DNA of 64,000 nt from an uncultured Pelagibacteraceae bacterium (GTDB lineage Bacteria; Pseudomonadota; Alphaproteobacteria; Pelagibacterales; Pelagibacteraceae), in NCBI GenBank assembly GCA_902633985.1, contig CACPHV010000006.1:1-64000 (forward strand), given 5' to 3'. Positions within the stretch are counted from its first letter, which is position 1; the number at the start of each line of letters is the position of its first letter. Below, piece after piece: positions 34,456 to 43,385 of the stretch. The translations under genes and the position numbers were made by a program. The notes beneath the pieces are model-generated. The model worked only from the letters and a program-made list of their open reading frames with translations, made no database searches and had not been told where the DNA came from.

Positions 34456-35869
34456 CATTCTTTACTTCAAGATATTCCTCAAGACCCCAAACTCCTCCTT
34501 CTCTTCCATTACCTGATTGTCTATAACCACCAAATGGAGTTCCGGCATCTGCTCCGTTGCCATTAATATAAACACAGCCTGATCTTAATTTTTTAGCAAC
34601 TCGATGTGCTTTTTCTCTATCTTCAGTTTGTAAATAATTTCCAAGACCATAAGAAGTATCGTTTACAATATTGACTGCCTCATCTTCGGTCTCAAATGGA
34701 ATTATAGATAATACAGGTCCAAAAATTTCTTCTTTAGCAATTCTCATTTCATTAGTTACATCTGTAAATATAGTTGGTTTGATGAAGTACCCTTTGTTCA
34801 AACCGTTTGGTAACTCAGGTCCACCTGCTGCAAGAGTTGCGCCTTCAGAAATTCCACTTTCAATAAGATTTATGATTTTATCATATTGAATTTTAGAAAT
34901 TACTGGTCCTATATGATCTCCTTTTTTTGAAGCTTGATCTACTTTAAGTTTGTTTGCTTCATCAACAGCTTCTTTTACAGCTCTTTCGTAAATTGATTTT
35001 TCAACAAGCATCCTTGTTGGTGCATCACAAGATTGACCAGAATTGCTCATTATATTTCTAATACCGTCTCTTACTGCATCTTTATAACTATCAGCAAAAA
35101 CAATATTTCCACCTTTTCCACCCAATTCAAGACAAACTCTTTTAATTGTTTCAGCAGCATTTTTTGAAATTAATCTTCCTGCTCTTGTTGAACCTGTGAA
35201 AGAAACCATATCAATATCAGGGTGGCTTGAAATGTGGGTTCCCACTCCTGCACCGTCTCCATTTACCAAATTGAATACACCTTTTGGAAAACCTGCTTCA
35301 TCAATCATTTCTGCAAATAGCATTCCAGAAATAGGAGCAATTTCTGACGGTTTTAAAATCATTGTGCATCCAGTTGCGAATGCAGGAACGACTTTTAAAG
35401 CAATTTGATTAATAGGCCAATTCCACGGTGTGATTAATCCACAAACTCCAATTGGCTCATAATAGATATGATTATTTGATTTATTATCAAAGTGTTCATC
35501 AAATTTAAAATTTTTTAGTCTTAAAATAAAATCATCTAAATGATCTTTCCCTGAAGCTGTTTGAACATCTGTTGCCCAATCTATTGGTGCACCCATTTCA
35601 AGAGAAATAGCCTCAGCCATTTCATTAAATCTTTTTTTATAAACTGATGATAATTTTTCAAGTAAACTGAGCCTTTCTTCCTTGCTAGTTTCTTTCCAAG
35701 TATTAAAGGCATTTTTTGCTGATTTGACTGCTAAATCTGTATCCTCTTTTGAACCTAAAGAAATAATAGCAAACGGGTCTTCATTGCATGGATTAATTAC
35801 GTCAAAATCATTTTTTTTAATTGGATCAACCCATTGACCATTTATGTAAAATTTTCTTTTATCTAACAT
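34439..35869 (-). CDS. Aldehyde dehydrogenase
   Basis: 476 residues. Catalytic Cys in NSGQSCDAPTR, Glu in LELGGKGG, catalytic Asn in TPWNWPINQ. It is clearly paralogous to the gene at 50100 (same MLDK...FYING start, same SLEMGAP and GQSCxAPTR blocks), and more distant from that at 23178. Aldehyde dehydrogenases of this type oxidise betaine-, aminobutyr- and other aldehydes. With the upstream EamA, HIBADH-like and convergent oxygenase genes it may act on an aldehyde from quaternary-amine breakdown (inference). Confidence 0.9.
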   Translation of the reverse strand: MLDKRKFYINGQWVDPIKKNDFDVINPCNEDPFAIISLGSKEDTDLAVKSAKNAFNTWKETSKEERLSLLEKLSSVYKKRFNEMAEAISLEMGAPIDWATDVQTASGKDHLDDFILRLKNFKFDEHFDNKSNNHIYYEPIGVCGLITPWNWPINQIALKVVPAFATGCTMILKPSEIAPISGMLFAEMIDEAGFPKGVFNLVNGDGAGVGTHISSHPDIDMVSFTGSTRAGRLISKNAAETIKRVCLELGGKGGNIVFADSYKDAVRDGIRNIMSNSGQSCDAPTRMLVEKSIYERAVKEAVDEANKLKVDQASKKGDHIGPVISKIQYDKIINLIESGISEGATLAAGGPELPNGLNKGYFIKPTIFTDVTNEMRIAKEEIFGPVLSIIPFETEDEAVNIVNDTSYGLGNYLQTEDREKAHRVAKKLRSGCVYINGNGADAGTPFGGYRQSGNGREGGVWGLEEYLEVKNVTGWS

Positions 35870-35889
35870 TTTTTATCTTAACACATTAA

Positions 35890-36831
35890 TTAAATTTCAT
35901 ATCCTTTTTCCTCAGGTTCACTATCAATCAACTCATCAGGAAAACCATTAGCTCTAAAATTAATATTATTTAAATCCTCCATTCTTTTCACAATCATTGA
36001 TGACCAAGCACTGGAACCATATTTTTTTTGACCATCTTTAAAAATTTCAACTATTTGTGGAGAAATTTCTAAAGGAGCATTCAGTTTTTTTGCAAGATTC
36101 TCAAATAGACTTGTGTCTTTTAAAACTAAATCCATTGTAAAATTTATATTATAAGATCCATTTAATATAACCTGACTTTCAGTTTCATGCACAAATGAAT
36201 TACCAGAGGAAATAGCAATCCCTTTATAAGTTTTTGCTAAATCTAAATTAGATTTTTTTGCTACAGTCCAAGCCTCACCTAATGCAACTAAATGTGCAGA
36301 TGCTAGATAATTTGTAATTACTTTTAAAACACTTGCTGTACCAAGCTCACCGGTGTGCAATATTTTTCTCCCCATAACAGTTAATACAGGTAAAATTTTT
36401 TCAAATGCTTTTCTTTCTCCACCCACGAATATAGCAATATTACCTGTTGCTGCTCTATGACATCCACCACTCACAGGTCCATCCAAAGCGATAGCTTTTT
36501 TTTCTAATACTTTTTTCCCAAGTCTTTTTACCTCATTTTCGTCTGTGGTACTCATTTCTAGCCAAATTTTATTCTCTGATAAACCATTTAGAATTCCATC
36601 TTCACTTTCCATAACTTCTGCAGAAACTTCAGGAGAAGGAAGAGAGGTAATGATTAAATCAGATTTTTCAGCTAATTCTTTTGGAGACTTTGCAACTTTA
36701 GCACCTAAGTCTTTCAAAGAATTTGTTAAAGTTTCATCTAAATCTCTTACTGTAAGATCAAAGTTATTTCTTAATAAACTTCCCGCAAGTTTTCCTCCAA
36801 CATTACCTAAACCGATAAATCCAATTTTCAT
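35890..36831 (-). CDS. 3-hydroxyisobutyrate-dehydrogenase-family reductase
   Basis: 313-residue beta-hydroxyacid dehydrogenase. The Rossmann motif is GFIGLGNVGGKLA; the substrate motif DGPVSGGCHRAATG is conserved, as is the catalytic Lys in VLKVITNYLASAHLVALGEA. It interconverts a beta-hydroxy acid and a semialdehyde with NAD(P). ATGA overlap with the upstream EamA gene puts both in one transcript with the downstream aldehyde dehydrogenase, a natural alcohol-aldehyde-acid pair. Confidence 0.9.
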   Translation of the reverse strand: MKIGFIGLGNVGGKLAGSLLRNNFDLTVRDLDETLTNSLKDLGAKVAKSPKELAEKSDLIITSLPSPEVSAEVMESEDGILNGLSENKIWLEMSTTDENEVKRLGKKVLEKKAIALDGPVSGGCHRAATGNIAIFVGGERKAFEKILPVLTVMGRKILHTGELGTASVLKVITNYLASAHLVALGEAWTVAKKSNLDLAKTYKGIAISSGNSFVHETESQVILNGSYNINFTMDLVLKDTSLFENLAKKLNAPLEISPQIVEIFKDGQKKYGSSAWSSMIVKRMEDLNNINFRANGFPDELIDSEPEEKGYEI

Positions 36832-37700
36832 TTCATTTCCTCTTCTTTTTTGTTTTTTGTAAATACAATTAAAATCACACCAACAATGATTATTGTACCG
36901 CCTATAAATAATTCTGGAGTTGGTTTTTCTCCTAAAAGAAAAATAGCAGCTAATAAACCTGTTGGCGGTATCCCCATAGTTACGATCGGTAGTACTTTAT
37001 AAAGTGGGTTGTTTTTTAAAACATAATAGAAACAACCATAAGTAATTGGTTGCATGATAAAACCTATATAAATTGCAATAATCCAATGATCAAATTTTGC
37101 ATTTGTTAAATAATTAATTGTGTTTCCATCAATTATTGCAGATAGCATCACCAATATTGGTCCAGAGAATAATGCTAACCAAGCAACTAACGCTAAAGGA
37201 TTTATTTCTTTACTTAAAGGTTTAACCATAACTTGCCCAAGAGCCCATACAGCTGAACCTAAAATCGTAAGTCCAATTCCAATAAATTTTCCATCCAAGT
37301 TAGGAGATCCGGTTAAAATATAAACACCAACAAAAGCGATAGCTATACCAATCAAAGCTCTAATAGTTGGTTTTTCTTTAAGCATGAAGTAAGCAAAAAT
37401 AACTCCAAATGGAACTTCTGTTTGAACCAAAAGAACTGCTGCGGATGCATCAATTAAATCTAAACCAGAATATGTAATGCTATATTGTAAAGTATTAGCC
37501 ACTAATGATGCAGCAAAAATTCTTTTTAAATATCCTTTTGGAATTGGAAACCACCAAATTAATAGTGATGCAGCAAATGTAAATCTGATACCCATTAAAA
37601 GAATTGGAGGAAAAGACTCAAATGCTGGTTTAGCTATTACAAAACCAAAGCCTAAAAAAATAGGCACCAAGGATGCTACGAAAGTATCTTTTATATTCAT
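36828..37700 (-). CDS. EamA/DMT-family transporter
   Basis: 290 residues with ten hydrophobic helices in two EamA repeats (GFGFVIAKPAFESFPPILLM near the start; GSAVWALGQVMVKPLSKEI beginning repeat two). First gene of the three-gene minus-strand unit with the HIBADH-like and aldehyde dehydrogenase genes, so it may move their substrate. The 58-base gap to the divergent EutA-like gene must contain both promoters; no clear boxes are seen. Confidence 0.87.
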   Translation of the reverse strand: MNIKDTFVASLVPIFLGFGFVIAKPAFESFPPILLMGIRFTFAASLLIWWFPIPKGYLKRIFAASLVANTLQYSITYSGLDLIDASAAVLLVQTEVPFGVIFAYFMLKEKPTIRALIGIAIAFVGVYILTGSPNLDGKFIGIGLTILGSAVWALGQVMVKPLSKEINPLALVAWLALFSGPILVMLSAIIDGNTINYLTNAKFDHWIIAIYIGFIMQPITYGCFYYVLKNNPLYKVLPIVTMGIPPTGLLAAIFLLGEKPTPELFIGGTIIIVGVILIVFTKNKKEEEMK

Positions 37701-37758
37701 ACCTACTTTTTATATTAATGATTATTAAAGAACTTCTGATATATTCACCTTTTAAAAT

Positions 37759-38505
37759 ATGAATTCAACAAAAATAGATCCTAAATATATTACCAAATCA
37801 AATCCAAGAATTGGACTTATTGCTCTTGCAAGCGATTTTATGATTGAAAGAGATTTTATCAATGTAATTAAAGATAGAGAAGTCGATTTCTTTGTAAACC
37901 GTATCGAATGCTATAACCCACTAACAAAAGAAAATTTGATCAAAATGTCAAACAAGGTAACCGAGGTAACAAAAGATATATTACCGGATCAGGATATCGA
38001 TTGTGTTGTTTATGGCTGTACATCTGGGACAATAGCTGCAGGTTATGAGTCTATTGAAAAAAAAGTAAAAGCTGCGAAACCTATGGCAGAAGTGACAACT
38101 CCAAGTACCGCTGCAATCAAAGCTTTAAAGAAATTAAATATAAATAAAATAAGTCTATTTACACCTTATAGCAAAAAACTTAACGATGAAGTTTTAGAAT
38201 ATTTTAAAAACGAGGGATTTGAAGTTACTTCAAATTCTTACTTTGATATAGAAGCTGACTACGATATCGGAAAAGTTGATCAGAATTATTTATATGATGT
38301 TCTTTCTGAAATTGATTTAAATGGGGCAGAGGCACTCTTTGTTTCTTGTACTGCATTACCAGTATTGCCAATAATTGATAAACTAGAGAAAAAATTAAAT
38401 ACAACAGTTTTGTCTAGTAATCAGGCATTGATTTGGGATACGCTTGTTAAAATAAATAAAAATAATTCTGTCGAAGGATTTGGTAAATTATTTAAAGAAA
38501 ATTAA
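37759..38505 (+). CDS. eutA: EutA-like Asp/Glu-racemase-superfamily protein
   Basis: 248 residues of the maleate isomerase/arylmalonate decarboxylase branch of the Asp/Glu racemase superfamily. Both catalytic Cys regions are present: CVVYGCTSGTIAAG and EALFVSCTALPVLP. EutA of this branch accompanies ectoine degradation genes; its reaction there is not settled. The stop overlaps the start of the ectoine-hydrolase-like gene (TAATG), which supports the assignment. A maleate isomerase or racemase role remains possible. Confidence 0.78.
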   Translation: MNSTKIDPKYITKSNPRIGLIALASDFMIERDFINVIKDREVDFFVNRIECYNPLTKENLIKMSNKVTEVTKDILPDQDIDCVVYGCTSGTIAAGYESIEKKVKAAKPMAEVTTPSTAAIKALKKLNINKISLFTPYSKKLNDEVLEYFKNEGFEVTSNSYFDIEADYDIGKVDQNYLYDVLSEIDLNGAEALFVSCTALPVLPIIDKLEKKLNTTVLSSNQALIWDTLVKINKNNSVEGFGKLFKEN

Positions 38506-39674
38506 TGTTGTTCACAAAAGAAGAATATAAGCAAAGATTAATAAAAGTTAAAAAAATGATGCAAGAAAAAGGCATCGAACTTTTAATCTCACATGACACT
38601 AATAATATGAATTATCTAACAGGTTATGATGCTTGGTCTTTTTATTATGCACAATGTGCAATTGTTCACATAGATGCAGAAGAGCCTTTATGTTTTGTTA
38701 GGGCTCAAGATGCAGGTGGTGCATATATTAAAACTTATTTAAAGGATGAGAATATTTTAGTTTATGACGAAAATTATATTCATACATGGCCAAAACATCC
38801 TTATGATAATTTGGTTGAGATTATAAAAGAGAGAAAATGGGACAAGTTATGCATTGGCCTAGAAATGGATGCACATTACTTCACTGCATTTTGTTATGAA
38901 AAAATAAAGCAGGGATTACCTAACGCAAAAATTAAAGATAGTGAGCGTATAGTTAATTGGGCAAGGTTAGTAAAATCTGATGCCGAAATAGGTTTCATGA
39001 AATCTGCTGCAAAAATTTCTGAAAAAGGAATGAAAACTGCTATGGAAGTTATTAAACCAGGTGTCAGACAGTGCGATGCAGTTGGTGAAATTCAAAAAAC
39101 TTTATTTTATGGAACAGAGGAATTTGGAGGTGAATATTCTAGTATTGCAACTTTACTTCCGACAGGAAAAGGTACTTCAGCTTCACATTTAACAGCAACA
39201 CAAGACAAATTTGTTGAAGGTGAGGCTACAATTGTTGAATTATCTGGTGTTTATAAGAGATATCATGCTCCAATGGCGAGAACAGTTTTGTTAGGAAAAC
39301 CCGATCAATTAAAGATTGATACAATGAATAAAACAATTGAAGCTTTAAATGCTGGCATGAGTCAAATTAAACCTGGGAATACAGCAGATGATGTTGCTCA
39401 AGCTTTTTGGAAAGTATTAGATAAATACGGGATAGAAAAAAAATCTAGAACAGGTTATTCAATAGGAATTGGTTATCCTCCTGATTGGGGCGAACATACA
39501 CTTAATATTTATAAGGGCGATATGACAGTACTTGAGCCCAATGTTTGTTTTCATATGATAGCAGTGATGCAGTTCGGTGATTGGGGTGTTGAAGCATCTG
39601 AGGCAATAAGAGTTACAGAGAATGGATCAGAATTGTTCTGTAATTTTCCAAAAGAGCTTCATATTAAGAGTTAA
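38505..39674 (+). CDS. doeA: Ectoine hydrolase-like M24 protein (DoeA/EutD)
   Basis: 389-residue creatinase/Xaa-Pro-dipeptidase-fold protein with an N-terminal domain and pita-bread domain. The start (FTKEEYKQRL, then NYLTGYDAWSFYYAQC) and the motifs TLLPTGKGTSASHLT and YPPDWGEHTLNI match DoeA/EutD, which opens the ectoine ring to N-acetyl-diaminobutyrate. Unlike metal M24 peptidases it lacks the full Asp-Asp-His-Glu-Glu set, as in DoeA. It is coupled to the EutA-like gene and followed by a polyamine-type ABC importer. The later DoeB, DoeC and DoeD genes are not recognised nearby. Confidence 0.82.
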   Translation: MLFTKEEYKQRLIKVKKMMQEKGIELLISHDTNNMNYLTGYDAWSFYYAQCAIVHIDAEEPLCFVRAQDAGGAYIKTYLKDENILVYDENYIHTWPKHPYDNLVEIIKERKWDKLCIGLEMDAHYFTAFCYEKIKQGLPNAKIKDSERIVNWARLVKSDAEIGFMKSAAKISEKGMKTAMEVIKPGVRQCDAVGEIQKTLFYGTEEFGGEYSSIATLLPTGKGTSASHLTATQDKFVEGEATIVELSGVYKRYHAPMARTVLLGKPDQLKIDTMNKTIEALNAGMSQIKPGNTADDVAQAFWKVLDKYGIEKKSRTGYSIGIGYPPDWGEHTLNIYKGDMTVLEPNVCFHMIAVMQFGDWGVEASEAIRVTENGSELFCNFPKELHIKS

Positions 39675-39719
39675 TTAGCTATTGAAATCTATTTACACAA
39701 ATGTTTTATATTCAACTTT

Positions 39720-40805
39720 ATGTCTAAAAATCCGGAGTTTGTAAAATTCGATAAAGTAGATAAAAGTTATGACGGTAAAGTTCTTGTTGTTAAAGATCTT
39801 CAATTAGATATTGCAGAAGGTGAATTCATAACAATGCTTGGCCCATCTGGTTCAGGTAAAACAACTTGTTTGATGATGTTGGCAGGATTTGAAACACCAA
39901 CTCACGGTGAAATATTATTAGATGGAAATATAATTTCGAATATTCCTCCTCATAAAAGAGGAATTGGAATGGTTTTTCAAAACTATGCTTTATTTCCACA
40001 CATGACAGTATATGAAAATTTAGCTTTTCCTCTAAGAGTAAGAAAAGTTGAAAAAGATGAAATTGATAAAAAAGTAGATAAGGCTCTGTCAATGGTTTCT
40101 CTGAATGGTTTTGAATCTAGAATGCCAGCACAACTTTCTGGTGGTCAGCAACAACGTGTGGCAGTTGCAAGAGCCCTAGTATTTGACCCTGCAGTTGTTT
40201 TAATGGATGAACCTCTAGGAGCATTAGATAAAAACTTAAGAGAGAGCATGCAATATGAAATTAAACACATTCACGAGAGTATTGGTGTAACAGTTGTATA
40301 TGTTACCCACGACCAAAGTGAGGCATTAACTATGTCAAACAGAATTGCAGTATTCAATGATGGTAAAGTTCAGCAGTTATCAGATCCAGCTGAGCTTTAT
40401 GAAAAACCTGTTAATTCATTTGTTGCTGAGTTCATAGGCGAGAATAATACTTTTAATGGAGAAATAGTAGATATTGATAAAGACAAATGTAAAGTTAAAT
40501 TAGCGAACTCAGAGATACTAGCTAACCCAATATCTGTTAAGTCAAAAGGGGAAAAAACAACTGTATCATTGAGACCAGAAAGAGCGTTAATAAATCCAAC
40601 TGATAAAATGGATAATATGTTTACTGGAAAGATTGAGGAAGTAATTTATCACGGCGATCATACTAGAGTGAGACTTAATCTTTTGGGAAGCTCTGAGTTT
40701 ATTCTCAAAGTCCCTAACAGTACATCCAATTTAGAATTAAAAGTAAGTCAAGACATAAATATTGGCTGGAATAGTACTGATGCAAGAGCGTTAGACCCAA
40801 AATAA
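39720..40805 (+). CDS. potA: Polyamine-type ABC importer ATPase (PotA)
   Basis: 361 residues. Walker A GPSGSGKTT, Q-loop FQNYALFPHMTVYENLAFPL, signature LSGGQQQRVA, Walker B VVLMDEPLGALD and switch His in VTHDQSEAL; a C-terminal TOBE domain begins near residue 280 (VSLRPERALI). The set PotA-D transports spermidine, putrescine or other cations and amino acids across the inner membrane. It lies 45 bases after the ectoine-hydrolase-like gene. The binding-protein gene has its own promoter downstream. Confidence 0.93.
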   Translation: MSKNPEFVKFDKVDKSYDGKVLVVKDLQLDIAEGEFITMLGPSGSGKTTCLMMLAGFETPTHGEILLDGNIISNIPPHKRGIGMVFQNYALFPHMTVYENLAFPLRVRKVEKDEIDKKVDKALSMVSLNGFESRMPAQLSGGQQQRVAVARALVFDPAVVLMDEPLGALDKNLRESMQYEIKHIHESIGVTVVYVTHDQSEALTMSNRIAVFNDGKVQQLSDPAELYEKPVNSFVAEFIGENNTFNGEIVDIDKDKCKVKLANSEILANPISVKSKGEKTTVSLRPERALINPTDKMDNMFTGKIEEVIYHGDHTRVRLNLLGSSEFILKVPNSTSNLELKVSQDINIGWNSTDARALDPK

Positions 40806-40858
40806 TTACAATTAAAATATGTATATCTACTATATATATTTATAGACAAAATCAGCTG

Positions 40859-40887
40859 TTGACTTCACATTAGCTATTTGTTGTAAT
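40859..40887 (+). promoter_or_regulatory. Sigma-70-type promoter for potD
   Basis: TTGACT (40859-40864) and TGTAAT (40882-40887) are separated by exactly 17 bases, each matching 5 of 6 consensus positions. Transcription would start near 40894, giving a leader of about 40 bases with ACGGAGGA just before the potD ATG. The position after potA gives the binding-protein gene independent, stronger expression. Confidence 0.75.
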
Positions 40888-40933
40888 TTTACTTATATAA
40901 ATTAATTTATATCAACGTTTAAACGGAGGAATA

Positions 40934-42052
40934 ATGAAAAAACTAAGTAAATTATTACTTACTCTTTCTTTTGTACTTTCAATAACTTCATCAGCATTTG
41001 CAGTTACTGTTGCATCTTGGGGTGGAGCTTATACAGAGTCACAAAAGCTTGGGTATGGTGATCCGACTGCTAAAAAACTTGGAATAGAAATCAATTGGGT
41101 TGACTATTCTGGTGGTTTATCAGAAATCAAAGCTCAAAAAGAAGCTGGTGCTATAACTTGGGATATTATAGACGTATTTGCATTTGATACTATCAATGGA
41201 TGTGATGAAGGTTTATTTGTTAAATTTGATTTTGACAAAGATTTTCCAGCTGCTCCAGATGGAACTCCTGCAAGTAAAGACTTCTTTGCTCCAATGCCAA
41301 GTGAATGTGCAGTAGGAAACATTTTATATTCTTGGAACTATGCTTTTGATACGAGAGCATTTGGTGGTAAAGAGCCTAAAACAATTAAGGATTTCTTTAA
41401 CACTAAAAAATTCCCAGGAAAAAGAGCAATCTACAAAAGTGCTTTAACTAACTTAGAAATCGCTTTAGCTGCTGACGGTGTAAAAATGGGTAAAGGTGGA
41501 GAATTAATCTACAGAAAACTTGAAGCCGAAGGTGGTCTTGATAGAGCGATGAACAAAATTAAAGATCTATGTACAGATCCTAATGGTGGATGTGTATTCT
41601 GGTCTGCAGGTGCTCAACCACCTGAACTATTAGTTGCTGGTGAAGTTGTAATGGCTACTGGTTGGAACGGAAGATTCTTTAACGCTGAAATAGGTGAAGG
41701 TGCACCAATTAAACAAGTATGGGATGGTCAAGGTTTAGACTATGAATATTTTGCACTTGTTAAAGGTGGTCCAGATGAAGCAAATGCTAAAAAAGCTTTA
41801 GCTATGATGACTAACACTGAAATGTTAGCAGGTAGCGCTAAGTACATTGCATATGCTCCATACAGATTATCATCTTTAGATATAATCAAAGCTAATGAGC
41901 CATGGTATAAAGATGGTAAAACAGAGATGATGCCTCAAATGCCAACAGCTCCTGCAAACACTAAGAACTATTTCTTAGTTGATCCTTTCTACTGGGCAGA
42001 TAACGGAACAGAGATTGGTGAAAAGTGGGAAGCAATGAAAGCAGGCCTATAA
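40934..42052 (+). CDS. potD: Polyamine-type ABC substrate-binding protein (PotD-like)
   Basis: 372 residues with a signal peptide (KLSKLLLTLSFVLSITSSAFA, cut near AFA-VT). The mature start TVASWGGAYTESQK and the later VGNILYSWNYAFDT and WNGRFFNAEIGEG match the type II binding proteins of the spermidine/putrescine group. The ligand could equally be ectoine or another small cation or zwitterion, given the EutA and DoeA neighbours. GGAGGAATA precedes the ATG. It has its own promoter and a terminator immediately after it. Confidence 0.9.
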   Translation: MKKLSKLLLTLSFVLSITSSAFAVTVASWGGAYTESQKLGYGDPTAKKLGIEINWVDYSGGLSEIKAQKEAGAITWDIIDVFAFDTINGCDEGLFVKFDFDKDFPAAPDGTPASKDFFAPMPSECAVGNILYSWNYAFDTRAFGGKEPKTIKDFFNTKKFPGKRAIYKSALTNLEIALAADGVKMGKGGELIYRKLEAEGGLDRAMNKIKDLCTDPNGGCVFWSAGAQPPELLVAGEVVMATGWNGRFFNAEIGEGAPIKQVWDGQGLDYEYFALVKGGPDEANAKKALAMMTNTEMLAGSAKYIAYAPYRLSSLDIIKANEPWYKDGKTEMMPQMPTAPANTKNYFLVDPFYWADNGTEIGEKWEAMKAGL

Positions 42053-42088
42053 TTTCAGTTTTAAACACTGAATTTATATAATATATTT

Positions 42089-42120
42089 AGGGCGGTTATA
42101 ACTAACCGCCCTATTTTTTT
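42089..42120 (+). terminator. Intercistronic rho-independent terminator after potD
   Basis: AGGGCGGTTA (42089-42098) pairs exactly with TAACCGCCCT (42103-42112) around a four-base loop, followed by A and seven T (42114-42120). The potB ATG begins on the next base. As after livK, it likely lowers permease expression relative to the binding protein. Confidence 0.93.
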
Positions 42121-43383
42121 ATGAGCTCTGAAACAAAACAAATTTTAACAACTGATGGAATTCCATTAGAAGTAAGTTTAAAAAAAGCTGAGAAGAAAAA
42201 TAAAATTAAAGCCTTTCTTCTTGTAGCGCCATTGCTTTTATTTTTAATAATTACTTACGTTTTTCCCATCGGAGAGATGTTTAGCAGAAGCATAGACGAC
42301 AAAATGATAACAAACATGCTTCCTAAAACTTTTAAAGAAATGGAAAAATGGGACGGACAAGAATTACCCTCTGAAGAAGTTTTTACAGCTTTTTATTATG
42401 ATTTTAAAGTTCTTGTTGAAAAACAAGAGCACGGAAAACTTGGCCAAAGACTAAACAAAGAAAAAAATGGCTTTAACTCAATAACCAAAAAACTCTTCAG
42501 ACAAGTAAAAAGAAAAAAAATTGATGAGAGCTCAAGCATTAAGGACCAAATTATGAAAGTTCATAAACGTTGGAGAAATGTTGAGTATTGGCAAGCAATT
42601 AAAAGGACAGCTCCACCTTATACAATGTCTAAGTATTTAAAAGGAGTGGATATGTACTATGCTGCAGATGGGAGTATTACCCAAGTAGATGAGGATAGAA
42701 GAATTCATAGAATTTTATGGCTAAGAACTCTTGAAATAGCTTTTTTTGTTACGCTTTTTTGTTTTTTAATGGGTTATCCTATCGCTCATTTGCTTGCAAC
42801 ATTGCCAATGAAATATTCAAATCTGTTAATGATATGTGTGCTTTTACCCTTTTGGACATCATTATTAGTAAGAACTGCCAGTTGGATGATTTTATTACAA
42901 CAACAAGGAGTCGTTAACGATTTCTTTGTTATGATAGGTCTCGTTGCAGACGATAATAGGCCTGAGATGATGTACAATAAAGTAGGGACTTATGTAGCTA
43001 TGACGCAAATATTGCTGCCTTTTATGGTTCTTCCACTTTACAGTGTTATGAAAACTATCTCTCCTAGCTTAATGAGAGCTGGAAAATCATTAGGAGGGAC
43101 TCCTTTTGTTGCTTTTTGGAAAGTTTACTTTCCTTTAACTATACCTGGAATCGGGGCGGGCTGCTTATTAGTGTTTATTTTAGCTATTGGTTATTACATT
43201 ACACCAGCATTAGTTGGGGGCGCATCAGGAACTTTGATAAGCAATCAAATTGCATTCCATATGAAGCAAACTTTAGATTGGAGTTTTGCATCCGCAATGG
43301 GATTAATGCTGCTTAGTGGAGTTTTAGTAATTTATTGGATTTATAATAAATTGGTTGGAGTTGATAATATTAAATTAGGATAA
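42121..43383 (+). CDS. potB: Polyamine-type ABC permease (PotB) with large insertion
   Basis: 420 residues, about 130 more than typical PotB. A first helix (LLVAPLLLFLIITYVFP, residues 32-48) is followed by a ~155-residue charged segment before the second helix (about residue 205). The segment is Lys/Glu-rich (for example KEMEKWDGQELPSEEVF). From there the normal permease core follows, with SLGGTPFVAFWKVYFPLTIPG as the EAA-type coupling loop. Similar long forms occur in alphaproteobacterial polyamine-like importers; the insertion probably lies outside the inner membrane. ATG directly follows the terminator T-run, so no ribosome site is seen beyond that stem. Confidence 0.9.
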   Translation: MSSETKQILTTDGIPLEVSLKKAEKKNKIKAFLLVAPLLLFLIITYVFPIGEMFSRSIDDKMITNMLPKTFKEMEKWDGQELPSEEVFTAFYYDFKVLVEKQEHGKLGQRLNKEKNGFNSITKKLFRQVKRKKIDESSSIKDQIMKVHKRWRNVEYWQAIKRTAPPYTMSKYLKGVDMYYAADGSITQVDEDRRIHRILWLRTLEIAFFVTLFCFLMGYPIAHLLATLPMKYSNLLMICVLLPFWTSLLVRTASWMILLQQQGVVNDFFVMIGLVADDNRPEMMYNKVGTYVAMTQILLPFMVLPLYSVMKTISPSLMRAGKSLGGTPFVAFWKVYFPLTIPGIGAGCLLVFILAIGYYITPALVGGASGTLISNQIAFHMKQTLDWSFASAMGLMLLSGVLVIYWIYNKLVGVDNIKLG

Positions 43384-43385
43384 TT

